The notes beneath the pieces are model-generated. The model ran no database searches and had not been told where the DNA came from. It saw nothing but the letters and a program-made list of their open reading frames with translations. This document shows, one piece after another, positions 22,572-34,299 of a stretch of 64,000 nt of DNA; position 1 is the first letter of the stretch, and every line of letters starts with the position of its first letter. Both the position numbers and the translations under genes were made by a program. Origin of the DNA: Pelobates cultripes (lineage: Eukaryota > Chordata > Amphibia > Anura > Pelobatidae); the NCBI GenBank assembly GCA_933207985.1, contig OW240912.1, forward strand, positions 247,589,032 to 247,653,031, in the 5' to 3' direction.

Positions 22572-24261
22572 CCAAGAAGGTTTTATCCCTGGCAAATCTT
22601 TTACTCATAATATTAGAAGACTGGTTGATATTCTGAATAGTGTTCAGAATTCATGAACTCCCTTGTTGACCTTGTCTCTTGATGCTGAAAAAAGCATTTG
22701 ATAGGGTTAACTGGGAGTTCCTGAATCAAACTCTGAGGGCATTTGGGCTAGACAGGAGATTTCTAAAAAATATCAAAGTTCGTTTCACTTCCCCATCTGT
22801 CAGAATTATTGGGAAATGGCTTTACATCAGATTGGTTCTCCCTAGCCAATGCGATTAGACAAGGGTGCCCCTTGTCTCTCTTACTTTACATCATGTCACT
22901 GGAAGCTCTAGCTTTTCCCATAAGGCAAAACATTAAAATAGGTTTCGACCACAACCAAGAAAACATAAAAATGAATTTATATACAGACGATGTTATCTTG
23001 ACTGAACAGAATCCCCTACAATCATTATTACAACTTACAAAAGTCATTGGAACATTTTCCACCGTCTCAGGGTACAAATTGAACATGGATAAATCAATAT
23101 ATCTGGCTAGCAATATCACCAAATAAGAAAATAATGAGTTTAAAAAGAGGTTTGAGTATGTCTGGGTTGAAACTTCAGGTATCTAGGAATTAACCATTTG
23201 TGCAGATCCCCAAAAATTATGCAAATTAATTTCCTCCCATTATTTAATAAAATGAATAGATTACCAAAGGAGTGGAAATTCTTAGAATTTTCTTGGTTGG
23301 GTCAAATCAACATTACCAAATCTAATACTTTGCCAAATTGGCTGTACTTGCTTAGAATGATCCCTTTGAGTATCCCAGACAGTTGGCTTACAATGATTCA
23401 GCATTCCTTTTCTAAGTTCATATGGCAAGGGAAAAAAAACAAGAATGGCAAGCAAATACCTTTCTATCAGCAAATGCCAGGGAGGAGTAGGTCTTCCAGT
23501 AATCCATCAATACCATAAAGCTATTTTTCTTTTTCACAGCATTATTTCGCAAATATCTTTTTCACAGCATTATTTCTTGTCCAAACAAGAAAGGTGGTAT
23601 GCTGTGGAAGATAAACTTAGTGACTGCAAAGATTTAGCAATGCTTTTTTTGAGGACTTAAGATACACTCACATCTCAATCCAGAATCTGGTAAACAAATG
23701 TAACGCGTTACTGAAATACTCTGATGCCGATCTTATTTTTTCTGCTACGGCAAAATGGGAAAAGGACCTAAATAAAAAGATCCCTTTACAAGATTGGAAA
23801 CTGTCTTGGACAATTGTTTAAGCTTAACGGAATTACATTTTAAGATCCTTAACCAATTATACCTGGTTCCTAGTTTACTTATAAAAATGAATCGGAATTT
23901 ATCTGATTTGTGTTGGAGCTGCAATTTAAAAAAAGGAGATTTCCTCCATATTTGGTGAAGTTGATTCCCATTGCAGGGATTTTGGCAGAGGTTTTTGGGC
24001 CAGATTAAACTGTTAACAGGTATTAACCTACCATTTTCTCCAGTAGCGGTACTGCTACATTTAAACCTGAACAATTTTAACTCAAATGTATGATATTGTT
24101 TTATTCAAGCACTGGTAGCGGCCAAAATCTCAATAGCTAGAGCCTGGAGAAGTACTCTCCCAAACTGGAAAACTGTAAAAGCACAGCTTAGCCTTCAGTT
24201 GACAATGGAAGAAGGCTTAAATAGGAATTTGAAGAAAACAACCTTTGATATGAAAAATTGA
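22572..24261 (+). pseudogene. L1 ORF2 3' half: RT core to C-terminal Cys motif
   Basis: Continuation of the L1 ORF2 interrupted at 17638. After the duplicated CCAAG the RT resumes with GFIPGKSF-type sequence (about 22578). Then come the first catalytic block around SLDAEK (about 22677), AIRQGCPLSLLLYIMSLEALAF (about 22850), LYTDDVIL, which is the Asp-Asp catalytic box (about 22978), and GYKLNMDKS (about 23071). The thumb and C-terminal region includes WLGQINITKSNTLPNWLYLLRMIPLSIP (about 23295) and FIWQGKK. Near 23910-23955 CWSCNLKKGDFLHIW fits the L1 C-terminal cysteine motif. The frame shifts repeatedly and ends at a TGA at 24259-24261. The piece 23545-23580 repeats the TCTTTTTCACAGCATTATTTC stretch just before it. 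Confidence 0.87.
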
Positions 24262-24424
24262 ACGATAAAGTTATCCCTTGTAGAGTAAGAGTAAGAGAGA
24301 AAAAAGAAAGAAAAACAATGTGGAGAGAAAGAGTAAGGATGAGGGAACTTACCGTTTTATGTATATTATTGTTTTGTATACTATTGTTTTGTATGCTTGT
24401 TGTACAATTATGTATTTCCTTCTT

Positions 24425-24527
24425 TTATTTATTTATTTATTATTATTTTTTTTTTTTGTATTTGTCTTTTTTCTGTATTGTTTATTTATATTTTTGTAAA
24501 ATAAATAAATAAATAAATAAACAAACC
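24425..24527. repeat. L1 3' tail with simple repeats
   Basis: (TTTA)n and poly-T at 24425-24460 and (AAAT)n at 24498-24527. Such A/T-rich tandem tails mark LINE 3' ends. No target duplication could be paired, because the left end of the L1 is unknown. Confidence 0.7.
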
Positions 24528-24973
24528 TTATACTTTCTATAGGATTCAAATACAAAAACACTAATTTTAATCCGGACATTAATGCTGTAAATGCTGATTT
24601 TAGTAAATATGACAATTGCCACTGCAGTCGGAATTCAGTCATTTTGAATGGACTTTGTCCGTTGTTTAAGGAATAACCCCCTCCTTCTTCATTCATAATC
24701 AGCAGAGATAGCTGGAAAATGCATATGAGAGTGTGTCAGAGACAATAGTTGCTTGTGAATTCCAGTAGTGCTTGCAAAGTAAAGATATGTAGTGCCGTTA
24801 AGAGCACCCCATACTTCCTTCTTCCTATCTTAACATATCTTAATTATTATACTCTTTTTGATATTTATTTAATTTAGTAAAAGATTAATGATTTTCGTTA
24901 GACTTCATTTGTTAAGAAGCAAGGTTTTAGATTGCTAATGAGTGAACAGCGAGTTTAGTTCTGCACATGGAAT

Positions 24974-25431
24974 TTAAGGGACACTCCACAGCCCCCAAAA
25001 ATAAAAAAAATAAAAAATCACTGCATACACATCATTATGCATTTATTATTTATTTTATTTAATTATGCATAAAGGTAGCTGGCAGAAGCTGCAAATCACT
25101 TGTCTGCAGCCTTCTCCCTCCCCTCTTAAACCAGCCCAGACTTTCTGTGGCTGTCCAATCACAGACTTCCCAATGCAGCTCAATGAAGAGTCTTTGCAAG
25201 GCAAATGCTCTTTAGAATTGCTGCCGCTTGAGTTTAGCTCCACTGAGCTTAACAAACCAGAAATTAATAGGACTGACTGTCTGACTGACAGCTAGAGGGG
25301 TGTAACAAATCTAATTAATAGAAGTGCCAATTTCCATTGAAATTTGCACTTTTTGTAAAATGGAAAGAAAGAGAACACATTACAGCATTTCAGGAAGTTA
25401 AAGTGCTTCAGGGTCTGGAGTGTTTCTTTAA
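24974..25431. mobile_element. TTAA-type MITE, 458 bp
   Basis: Left end TTAAGGGACACTCCA and right end GGAGTGTTTCTTTAA are inverted repeats with a few mismatches, bounded by TTAA at 24974-24977 and 25428-25431. TTAA duplication fits a piggyBac-like non-autonomous element. The interior is non-coding; short frames on both strands are incidental. Confidence 0.75.
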
Positions 25432-26111
25432 TCAGATAAGCTATGTCCAATCTGCAAAACTCACTAAAATAGCATTAAATAGCATTAATGCCTTAAATAG
25501 CATTAAACTTACATCTCATCAAGTAAACTACAAAAAACTTTAATACAATGTGGTATGCTATGTAGGTGACCTGGTCCAGGTGAATGTTTTGCCGTTAAAA
25601 CTGAAACATTGACTGTTTTATTGGAGCAAATAAAAGCTAGGTTTCAAATGTGTTGACACCACATATATATTTGAAATGGAGGATCCACCATGAATTGCAT
25701 TACACAGACAGAATTAAATTAGTAAAGGTCCTGTTTATTAGACACAAGTATATCACATCCTTCCCTGTCATATGGCTAGACAGAAATGAAGAACATTCAG
25801 GGTGTAACTGGATCATCAGCAGTAGTACCCAGCTTGAACATTTTGTCTGAGACAAGGAAATGCTTAAAAACTGATGTTTTATGTTGGGTGCAACGTGATT
25901 TATGTGTCAATTACAAGACAAGTTTAGAATGAAATAATACCCAAAATGAATTCTACCACTCCCAAGACAACAGCAATACGACAGTCTATCTAGGCTAAAG
26001 GAACACAAATCTAACGTTTTGATTCAAAAACTCTGCCTTGTTCACCATGAAAGTTGAAATAGTATATTTATTATACAGTGACTTGTGGTGCATTGATGGC
26101 CACTTTTATAA

Positions 26112-26330
26112 TATACACTAAACAAAATTATAAATGCTACACTTTTGTTTTTGCCCCCATTTTTCATTAGCAGAACTCAAAGATCTAAGACTTTTTCTAT
26201 GTACACAAAAGGCCTATTTCTCTCAAATATTGCTCACAAATCTGTCTAAATCTCTGTTAGTGAGCACTTCTCCTTTGCCGAGATAATCCATCCACCTCAC
26301 AGGTGTGGCATATCAAGATGCTGATTAGTA
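26112..26330 (+). mobile_element. Tc1-like transposon, 5' fragment
   Basis: From TATACACTAAACAAAATTATAAATG to about 26330 the sequence reads like the terminal region of a vertebrate Tc1-like element (TTTTTGCCCCCATTTTTCAT, AAAGATCTAAGACTTTTTC, TGTACACAAAAGGCC, CTCACAGGTGTGGCATATC). Similarity is recalled, not computed. The homologous run breaks at about 26330, and no transposase sequence follows, so it is truncated or solo-ended. Confidence 0.6.
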
Positions 26331-26479
26331 CCCTGGCGCCATTCCACATAACAGGGAAAAACCAGCAAGGCCCATGATCAAGGAGGTTACAAACCCTATA
26401 CATGTTAGGGGCCCAGGCCACCAAAGATCTCCCTCTCCGCGTCTTGCCAGCTTGCACAGCATGGGAGACCAGGAGGCTC

Positions 26480-27085
26480 TTAAAGAAATATCAATTAATC
26501 CAAATGTGCATATAGAGAAGATTGAAAAGTAATATCTATTAATCTAAATTTTTGAGCAACTATACATACATGGAAAAGTAGGTGGAGTGTAGTTGGTTTT
26601 CAGGTAAATTGGTATTAGTATACAAAAGATGGAGCCAATCTATGAGGCTCAATATGTGGGCAGGTGGGAGTATTAGTAGGGATCCCACTCCCTTGCTTGA
26701 TGTTGTCCTTGTTTTATCTTTCGTCCAATAACTCCACTGAGCATAGGTAGCAGTATATGGAGATACCTTATTGGTGCAAATTTAAGATAAAGTAAAAGAC
26801 AATAAAAGACAACAAAAAAGTAAACAAAGGACATAGAATAAGTCCAAATTTGATAAAATGGTTTGCAAAACGCGTTTCGCCTATTACAAGGCTTCCTCAG
26901 TTGCATAACACTCCGGTGGTTGGTTGTTTTCATATGCTTCCCTTTGATTGTCCATTGCGGTCACTTGGTTGTGTTTGAAAACGCTTGCGTCTCTGTCTGA
27001 TGACGCGACTACCCGTGTCCTCCTTTGATGACGTGTTTCTTGTTAGTTCTTGTTTGGAACGCATATATGCGTACCACGTCTTAAA
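26480..27085 (-). mobile_element. Hammerhead-bearing non-coding repeat (26.9 kb copy)
   Basis: Read on the minus strand, a GC/CpG-rich part (27085 down to 26906) leads to a hammerhead-like motif (26905-26864). A T-rich part and about 380 bp of non-coding sequence follow, to near 26480. The plan resembles the copy at 42340-43560. No protein motifs were found. Boundaries are approximate, and no target duplication was identified. Membership of a retroelement class (Penelope-like or retrozyme-like) is inferred only from the ribozyme motif. Confidence 0.4.
26864..26905 (-). ncRNA. Hammerhead ribozyme-like motif (type I layout)
   Basis: Minus-strand order, 5' to 3': TGCAA (stem I), CTGAGGA (core CUGANGA, N=G), an extra A, GCCT-TGTAAT-AGGC (stem II), GAAA (core), C-GC-G (one-pair stem III), T-T (U16.1 and H17), TTGCA (stem I partner, 5 bp perfect). 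All conserved core positions are present. Weak points are the unpaired A at the base of stem II and U rather than C at the cleavage site. Self-cleavage is inferred, not shown. Confidence 0.6.
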
Positions 27086-27289
27086 ATAACTTTATTGTCC
27101 ATGAAAGTTTTATACATAACAATTCTCTCTGTGCACAGATCGGACATATTTGGGACACAAAAATCATATATGATTAGGATGCATCTAATTAAGAATTTTT
27201 AAAGCATTCAATATAGCTGAAAATATAGCATTCAATATAGCTAAAAACAAAATGTACTTTCACTTTCACTAGGAAGATGTGGATATAAG

Positions 27290-27660
27290 GCAGACCTTTA
27301 GTGTATAAGTTGAATATTTATAAGAGTTAAAGAACACCTATATTGTCCAAACTTGTGATAGATCACAAATAATAAATATAGATATAAGGGAAAAAATCCT
27401 TATGTAAGAAATATATCAAGTATATAAAAAGACATAGTAAAAATAATTTTCTCAAAAAAATAAATAATAAAAAATTGAGAAGGATAGTATGAATGGTCTT
27501 AACAAATACTTTTATAAAAAACGTATCTAGAAAATTTAGAGGAATATATAGTTTATCATAAAAAATCTGGTCCTGAAAAAGGGATAATATGAATAATTAT
27601 AATAAATATTTATAAAAAGCTACTATATAATAAATATATATATAAAATCCCCCTTTTTTT
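27290..27660. repeat. AT-rich stretch with imperfect internal duplication
   Basis: Very AT-rich. Two related pieces begin near 27482 (AGGATAGTATGAATGG) and 27582 (GGGATAATATGAATAA), about 100 bp apart, each followed by a TTTATAAAAA-type stretch. It may belong to the upstream part of the hammerhead-bearing repeat. Confidence 0.4.
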
Positions 27661-28725
27661 TTTAAAGTGAAGGGGGTCTGAGGACATCAGAGATCCTTAG
27701 AGGAGTTTGGAGACCAGTTCACCAGGACCTCAAGGCAATCTTCATTATGGTTTATTGTGATGTTGAGTATGTCCTACTGAGCAAGATGCCATCAGCACCC
27801 TCTGCAATGGCATCAACACAATATGCACATAAGGGTTGGTGGATAGGGTGAGAGTCCATAATTGTATTTGCTATAATCTACAGGGTAGGAAGCAGTAGGC
27901 CAACATTTCTGTGGTGGGGCCATTGATGGAGATGGTAGGTGGGTCACTGCTGGAGGTTGTGGTCTCCCTTGCAGCTTTGGTGGTGCCCGTCATCTGTAGA
28001 GGTTCATGTAAATGTCTCTGGAGAAGGAGTATGAAACCTGTAGCCAGTTTGTCACAAGTTCTTTACTCAGGAGTGCAAGTGTGGATGGTCCTCATAATGT
28101 ATGGGTTGGCTGGGCAATATAACCTGGTGTAGCAGCCTTCTGGGTCATCTTCTGCTTGACCTTCATTCAGCAGTCTTGGTACCATGGCTTGGTGCTCTTG
28201 ATCCTACAGTGTTTGTTTACATACAATGCATAGAGTCTCATGTCACAGAAAGGTGCACAGCCGATATTCCCTGTACAAACATCTTCCATTGTTATTTACA
28301 ATGTGGATGTAAATGACCGCTAATTAATTGATTTGTTGCCCAACGTGACGTCACATGAAGCGTGTCAAACTGCCACACCCACCGTCTACAGCTAGTTACT
28401 CTCTGCCATTTAAGTTACTGGCAAGTGTTGTACTCACAAGCTGTCAGCCTTGACTCTCCAGCCTAGCTATACTACAATTCTCTATGTACCCTGAGCCAGC
28501 TGGTAGTGGGTGACAGCAGCTCAGGGTTTATAGCATTTGTATGAACATGCAGTCTCTCAGAGTGTGTTATTAATGAGCACACAGTAGAGCAATAGATGGA
28601 CAGACCCGCCCTCCCAGACTAACACAATAACTGGGAGCAGCAGTGTAACTAGTCATGTGCTCCATTCAGTCTCCTCCTCTCCCTCCCTGTCTGCTGCTGT
28701 TACAGTGAAATCCTTCCTTTCCTGA
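27661..28725. other. Unassigned stretch
   Basis: Moderate GC with no stops over short distances in several frames, but no frame shows recognisable domains. The 73-codon plus-strand frame at 27911-28132 has no motif. It could be an unknown repeat or host sequence. Confidence 0.35.
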
Positions 28726-28970
28726 TGTGGCAAACAGAACCTCGCCACAGGCTTTTGGAAGGGCCTGCTTACCAGCCTCCTGACAAAAAACTATGGGCCA
28801 GGTCAGCGACTGGAAAGACCCATATTTTATTCCCCCCTGGTTCGGCACTTTCTATTCGTGCTCATAGAACTGAACGCTAGCCCCCTGGTGGTCATTTGAA
28901 TGGACCAAAACCACGAATAGACTTCAGAGGGACTTTGGCGCGAATGCCCTGGGACTATTTATGGCATTAG
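28726..28970 (+). repeat. Partial LTR of the TGTGGCA family
   Basis: Starts TGTGGCAAACAGAACCTCGCCAC and continues with pieces similar to the minus-strand start of the LTR at 56211-57388 (CTGCTTACCAGCCTCCTGAC, CTATGGGCC, TATGGCATTAG). It breaks off about 245 bp in, where DIRS-like RNase H sequence of the opposite strand begins. Only the U3-like part remains. Confidence 0.6.
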
Positions 28971-29345
28971 GACTTTGCGGTTCCCATGAATACAGGTTAT
29001 ACAGAACTGAAGATTAGCTGCTAGCCAGGTCAGTCTCCTTATTAAGTTCATAATTGTGAGGGATTGAGAGCGGCCTTTGTTAACAATATTACAAGTTGCT
29101 AAGTTATCAGAAAAGCATCTGACTGACTGCCCACTCCAATTTTTACCCCAGACGTGTGCAGCTGCTACTATAGGATAAATTTCAAATCGAGCTGTGGTGG
29201 TAGTGAAATTTTCGAGCGAGGTGGTCTCAACTGGCCAAGAGTCGTATAGCCATTCAACACCGAAAATAGCTGCATACCCTATGGTACCTGAAGCATCGGT
29301 CCAAACTACAGGGTAATCGTCAGAAATGGGTGGAACAAATAGCAT
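28959..29345 (-). pseudogene. DIRS-like RNase H domain
   Basis: A 128-codon frame with PVVWTDASGTIGYAAIF (first catalytic Asp, about residue 16), ARFEIYPIVAAAHVWG (Glu, about residue 54) and RCFSDNLATCNIVNKG (second Asp, about residue 79), the RNase H pattern of DIRS-type elements, which would remove RNA from the RNA-DNA hybrid. The C-terminal His-containing stretch (CIHGNRK) ends in a stop at 28959, after which the family sequence is lost. The link to the upstream RT runs through a linker (LLGSLNFAMRIIPQGR-type, about 29515-29460) in open frame. Confidence 0.8.
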
Positions 29346-29517
29346 TCCAAGATGATAGGAACAGCTGCCACATTTGTAGATCAGCTCTAGCTGACTCGTC
29401 TATGGGAGTTGTGAAGTCGTCGTCGGGGAGACCGTGCAACAGTGAGAGGATTCTGGAAATGAAAAATCTACCCTGCGGAATTATTCTCATTGCAAAATTG
29501 AGTGAACCGAGTAGTGA

Positions 29518-30444
29518 CTAAGTGCCTTGTGACGTGCAGATGTTTATGTAAGAAAGAATCCTGTCTACTTTCTCTTGAGGCAGGCTGGCCTGAATAGAGA
29601 CAGAATTGAGCGTAATTCCCAGGAAAGTAATCTCCGTGTTGGGACCTTCTGTTTTGTCCTGGGCTACTCCTAAATCTTTGAACAGAGTGAGCATGTGATT
29701 AAGGCTGTGAGGCGTGTATTGGTGTGGTTCAATGGTGAGGAAGTCGTCTAAGTAGTGTATGACAACTGGACATCTGCAAAAGTTCAGTAAAAGCCAGGTT
29801 AAAGTTTTGGTGAATATATCGAATAACTTGGGGCTACTTTTGGATCCGAAGGTAAGTCTAGTATCGAAATAGTAGCTGTCTTGCCACTTAACTCCATGCA
29901 GATGCCAGAGTGACTGATGAATGGGAAGTAATTTAAAGGCGTTAGTGATGTCAGATTTACTTAACCAAGCCGCCTTCCCGCAACTAATGATTGCATGTAT
30001 GGCATCGTAAATTCTGGTGTACTGAAGGGAAAAATCTTCTGACGGGATCAGTGCATTTAGGCTAGGTGTAGGGGATGAGTGAGGTGCTGAAAAGTCAATA
30101 ATCAGTCTCTTTTTATTGTTAAATTTCCCTGTGGCGATTCCTAGAGGGTTTGTCCTCCAAGAAGTGAAAGGAGGAGTTGAGAAAGGACCTATCATGAAAC
30201 CATTGGTGATTTCTTTCTGTAAGAGTTCTTGTATGCTGTCTGGATCTGTGAGTGCTGACTGTAGGTTGGGGCATTCCAAAATACCTGTGGGGAGTGACAC
30301 GAACCCTGTGTGAAACCCATTAGTGAAACCAGCCGTGAGAAATTCCACCAAATGTAAAGAAGGATGATTAGACAGGTAGCGTTGCAACTTAGGTACATTT
30401 ATTGGAGTGGAAGATTTGTTAGGGTACAACCTGTTGGGGCACAT
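29518..30444 (-). pseudogene. DIRS-like reverse transcriptase
   Basis: A 308-codon frame. RT blocks: KEITNGFMIGPFSTPPFTSW (about residues 77-96), KKRLIIDFSAP (about 113), AWLSKSDITNAFKLLPIH with the first catalytic Asp (about 158), RLTFGSKSSPKLFDIFTKTL (about 192), HYLDDFLTIEP with the Asp pair (about 227), and EITFLGITLNS (about 270). LTFGSKSSP and HYLDDFL are characteristic of DIRS/Ngaro RTs rather than Gypsy. It is the longest undamaged coding stretch of the element, ending in a stop at 29518-29520, where family members continue to RNase H. Confidence 0.85.
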
Positions 30445-31582
30445 TGTTTTGGCATGAGCTCTAAAACACAGTGAGCACCCGTGAAGAAGCCTACAAGCTC
30501 TATAACTACAACCCCGAGTATTAAAATTGTTGCTTTACCCAGAAAAACAATTGGCCTGTCTAATTTGTCTCTCACTTCCCTCTGGGTAGTGTGGGACTGG
30601 TAACCAGTATTGGTGTTACTGGTAGAAGGGGTCGCTACATTTTCAGGACAGAAATTGACCGAATGAGCAGCAGGAGAGCATATAGCGCAGGAAGGGGTTT
30701 TAAGGCCTGCAAAATGCATTAGAAACAATTCCGTGTCAAACTGTGCCCAATCCGTAATTGTATTGTACTGGGACAGCGATGCGGCAGATCTGGAAGTGAA
30801 CGACTTATGATAATCGTAAAAGGCATAGCCCCGTACTTATATGCTAACTCAAAAACTTTATGTAGGTATAAGTCAAGTTCTTCTCTACGGAGGGGGAAAG
30901 CCGTACAGATCACGTCTCTGTACAGACCAAATGCAAGAACAAATTCGGGAATGTTAAGTTTCCTATTTAGTCTAGGATCTCTAGACTTCCTAACTACTGA
31001 GAGATCCTCAAAGGTATAAGCCCTGTTCTCGACAACGTCTTGAGATGCTATCAGTAGTGAAGCTAAGTTTCTGTCCTTCCCCTCTATAATGTCACGTCTC
31101 AGAGACTGAGGAATGAGGTGAATAGGATTTATGATATTGGTAGCTCTACTAGCTGGTAGAGGGTTATCTTTACCTCCTGGGTTAGGTGCGGGCTAAGCAA
31201 CAGGCACTGGAAGCTCTGGAACGGTTGGAATATTATTTGACTCCAGATTATCCAACCTATTATTGATAGTTGCTACAGAAGAGACAAGGGAGGCCATCAT
31301 GACGTTCAACTCGGCAAGGCTATTTTGCAAATTGAACTCTGAACTAGGGCCAGGCCTTTCGTTGTCCTCAGTAGTATTTAACAACTGAAACAGTTCGGAT
31401 TTCCTGGCTGTAGCCGGGAAAGGAATATTCCTTTTTTTGAGTTCTGAGGTGATTTTAGGGATAGTCCAGGAACGACAGCTGGAAGCTGGACTTGGTGGAA
31501 TGGGTCACTTTCTCTGTGAGCCTGAGCTGAGTGGGGTGCTGGTAACCGACAGATCATCTCCTTGTGTAGAAGCGTTAGACAT
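30430..31582 (-). pseudogene. DIRS-like gag with SAP-like motif and zinc knuckle
   Basis: Starts MSNASTQGDDLSVTST at 31582. An in-frame TGA follows near 31505. A SAP-like stretch, LKKRNIPFPATARKSELFQLL, lies near 31445-31383, then a heptad-rich segment (SLAELNVMMASLVSSVATIN), a stop near 31195, the core region (NPIHLIPQSLRRDI, ELAYKYGAMPF), a frameshift near 30815, and TITDWAQFDTELFLMHFAG (about 30760-30705). A cysteine/histidine cluster near 30520-30430 (RGCSYRACRLLHGCSLCFRA) matches the CCCH-like knuckle seen in DIRS-type Gag. Gag packages element RNA. At least three inactivating changes are present. Confidence 0.65.
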
Positions 31583-31589
31583 GCTACGG

Positions 31590-32514
31590 AAGTGAGGCAG
31601 ATGGATAAGGTTAGTATTGTACCGTATAGTACAGTATTGACCCAGCTTACTATTAACTAGCTTATGTTGGTGACAGGTGAAGCCCTGACTACTTGCCTAT
31701 GAGAGGCACTACCTATGATTTGGCTCGTGGGGCCTTTGTGCCACTGAGGTGGGTGGCGGGCTGTTGGCCTCTTGGTGACATGTAAAAGAATGTAATATTG
31801 ATTGGCCATCACAAGTGAGGCCCTAACTATAACTTGATGCAAGGCTATACCTATGCGTTGGGCCAATTGGGCTCGAACCTCTGAACGGAAGGGTTGAGTG
31901 AATGCCTTGCGGGACCACTTCACTTGTAGTCGAAGAGGCCTATGGGACCATACCTAAATTGGCTAGAGTTTAATCTTCTGATAACCCCACCTGATTTTAT
32001 TTAATTAACATACCTGCTGATTGTCCTGTATACGGTAGTGGGAAGAATGAACCTTACTTGAACCTAAAATATGTGATAATAATACAGTTAAAACCTAACC
32101 CCCAGATGAAACCATTGAAATTGCCCCGCCAAGCATAAGAGCAGATAGTAACTGTATATCTTGACTTATGACAGGAAGATTTGGCTTGTCCTGGTAGGGT
32201 GAAAGCTTGAACTAATGTGGGAAAAACGTGACCTATTTATTTATTGTACCTGTTATACCAGAAAGAAATACATGACGTTTAGGAAGGAATTTTAGAGGCC
32301 TACCTCTTTAAATGAAGTGGCGTATTTAACCAAGAAGGCACCTTTGCAATCAGTGACAGTAATAGTAAGATCTTTAACAGGAGGGAAGATAAAAATGAAC
32401 TTATTTGACACTTTTTAAAATACAGCCTAGTGTAATTAGGAACATGCAGAAGCGGAGCATAAATATAACCTATTTAACATACTTATATATCAATAAAAGA
32501 TTTTAGTTAATTGT
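31590..32514 (-). other. Putative DIRS-like 5' region, inner part
   Basis: Non-coding on both strands apart from short frames. It lies between the gag start and the inserted TTAA element. The repeated TGAGGCYCTRACTA-type phrases at about 31676-31690 and 31816-31830, with flanking similarity, suggest an imperfect duplication of about 140 bp. Assignment to the DIRS-like element is positional only. Confidence 0.4.
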
Positions 32515-33035
32515 TTAACCCCTTAAGGACGGGACTGTTTTTGCGATGTTGTACATTTGCGACCACGCATTTTTTTACACTTTTGTGGTGTTTGTGTTTG
32601 GCTGTAATTTTCCGCTCTCTCATTTACTGTTCCCATACAAATTATATATTGTTTTTTTCAGGACAAAAGGGGCTTTCTTTACATACCATTATTTATATAA
32701 TCTCATGTATTTTAATTTAAAAAAATAAAAAAATATGATGAAAAATTGAAAAAAATACATGTTTTTTGACTTTTACTTGAAAAATCTTTTACTCATCTAC
32801 AAAAGCGAATGAAAAAAACTGCTAAATAGATTCAAAATTTTGTCCTGAGTTTAAAAATACCTAGTGTTTACGTGCTTTTTTGCTTTTTTTTGCATGTTAT
32901 AGGGCTATAGGTACAAGTAGGATATTGCGGTTTCAAAACATACATTTTTAAAATTTATCAATAGTGACATTGTAACACTATTATCTGTCATAAATCTCTG
33001 AATAACACCCCACATGTACATATTTTTTTTAAAGT

Positions 33036-33243
33036 AGACAACCCAGGGTATTCAATATGGGGTATGTCAGTCTTTTTTAGTAGCCACTTAGTCGAAAACA
33101 CTGGCCAAAGTAAGCATTCATATTTGTTTGTGTGTGAAAAAAGTAAAAAAACTAAATTGAACGCTAATTTTGGCCAGTGTTTGTGACCAAGTGGTTACTA
33201 AAAAAGACTGGACATACCCCATTTGCAATACCTTGGGTTGTCT
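33036..33243. repeat. Long imperfect palindrome 1
   Basis: Arms 33036-33110 and 33166-33243 are reverse complements with about one mismatch per ten bases. They include GGGGTATGTC-AGTCTTTTTTAGTA and its partner TACTAAAAAAGACT-GGACATACCCC. The loop is about 55 bases. Confidence 0.85.
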
Positions 33244-33389
33244 TCTTTTGCAAATGGTATGCCATCATGGGGGTAATTCTCATTCCTGGGCTACCATACG
33301 CTCTCAAAGGCAACGTAACCAACCTGGCCATTTTCAATGTAAAAATATTTGACCCATATATTTGACCTTGTAACTTTCAAAAATGCTAT

Positions 33390-33640
33390 AAAACCTGTAC
33401 ATGGGGGGTACTGTTTTACTCGGGAGACATCGCTGAACACAAATATTAGTGTTTAAAAACTGGAAAACGTATCACAACAATTATATCATCAGTAAAAGTG
33501 CTGTTTGTGTGTGAAAAATGCAAAAAAGTAACTTTCACTGACAATATCATCGCTGTGATATGTTTTACTGTTTTGAATCACTAATATTTGTGTTCAGCTA
33601 AGTCTCCCGAGTAAAACAGTACCCCCCATGTACAGGTTTT
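33390..33640. repeat. Long imperfect palindrome 2
   Basis: Arms 33390-33450 and 33579-33640 match as reverse complements, including CATGGGGGGTACTGTTTTAC and its partner, and AACACAAATATTAGTG. The loop of about 130 bases has partial internal pairing. The right arm matches the sequence at the edge of the assembly gap at 7968. Confidence 0.85.
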
Positions 33641-34299
33641 AGGGTGTCGTAGAACGTTACAGGGTAAAATACAGTGCTAGCAAATTAAATTCTCTGGACT
33701 TTCGGCCTGGGTTGGCAGGCAGGTTCCTCAAATTGCAATCAATAAAATTACTTAATTATGTAAAAATATTACATAAATACGCACGTAGAATTTAAATATA
33801 TATGCATATTTATATATTTGAAATCTACGTGTATATTTATATAATTATTTATGTAATTTTGTATATGGACATATGTATATTTCGTATTATTTTTATTTAT
33901 TTATATATACATAGATATATATACAAATTCATTCTAAGTGTATTTTGATATAAATATATATATATTAATTTTAAAATACAGTTAGAATAAAATTTCATTT
34001 AGATATATAATTTTTTGTAAAATTTTTATTATTATTTAAAAAAAATAATAATTTAATTTAAATTACTTATTTATATTTTATAATAATATATATATACAAT
34101 ATATATAGTTATTATATATATTATATATATATACACGTGTGTAATTTAATTATAAGTGTATTTTTATATTAATATAAGTACATATTAATATAAAAATACA
34201 CTTAGTATTTACTTAGATATAATATATGTCTATATATCAGATATATATACACATATATAATTTTTTTATTTTTTATAAACACTAACTTTATTTTTTTAT

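Larger units (their letters stand above)
13860..24527 (+). mobile_element. Degenerate L1-type LINE, interrupted
   Basis: Order on the plus strand: ORF1 remnants (about 13980-14606), an inter-ORF region, ORF2 endonuclease and the start of the reverse transcriptase (about 15940-17638), a Gypsy insertion (17639-22571 plus target duplication), the rest of the reverse transcriptase and the C-terminus (22572-24261), and an AT-rich simple-repeat tail near 24425-24527. Both ORFs carry many stops and frameshifts. The left boundary is a guess. Having both ORFs suggests a near full-length insertion that has long been dead. Confidence 0.82.

Noticed and set aside
27911..28316. Possible host or Harbinger-type coding sequence
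   Set aside because: Short overlapping frames without catalytic motifs or terminal repeats on either strand.
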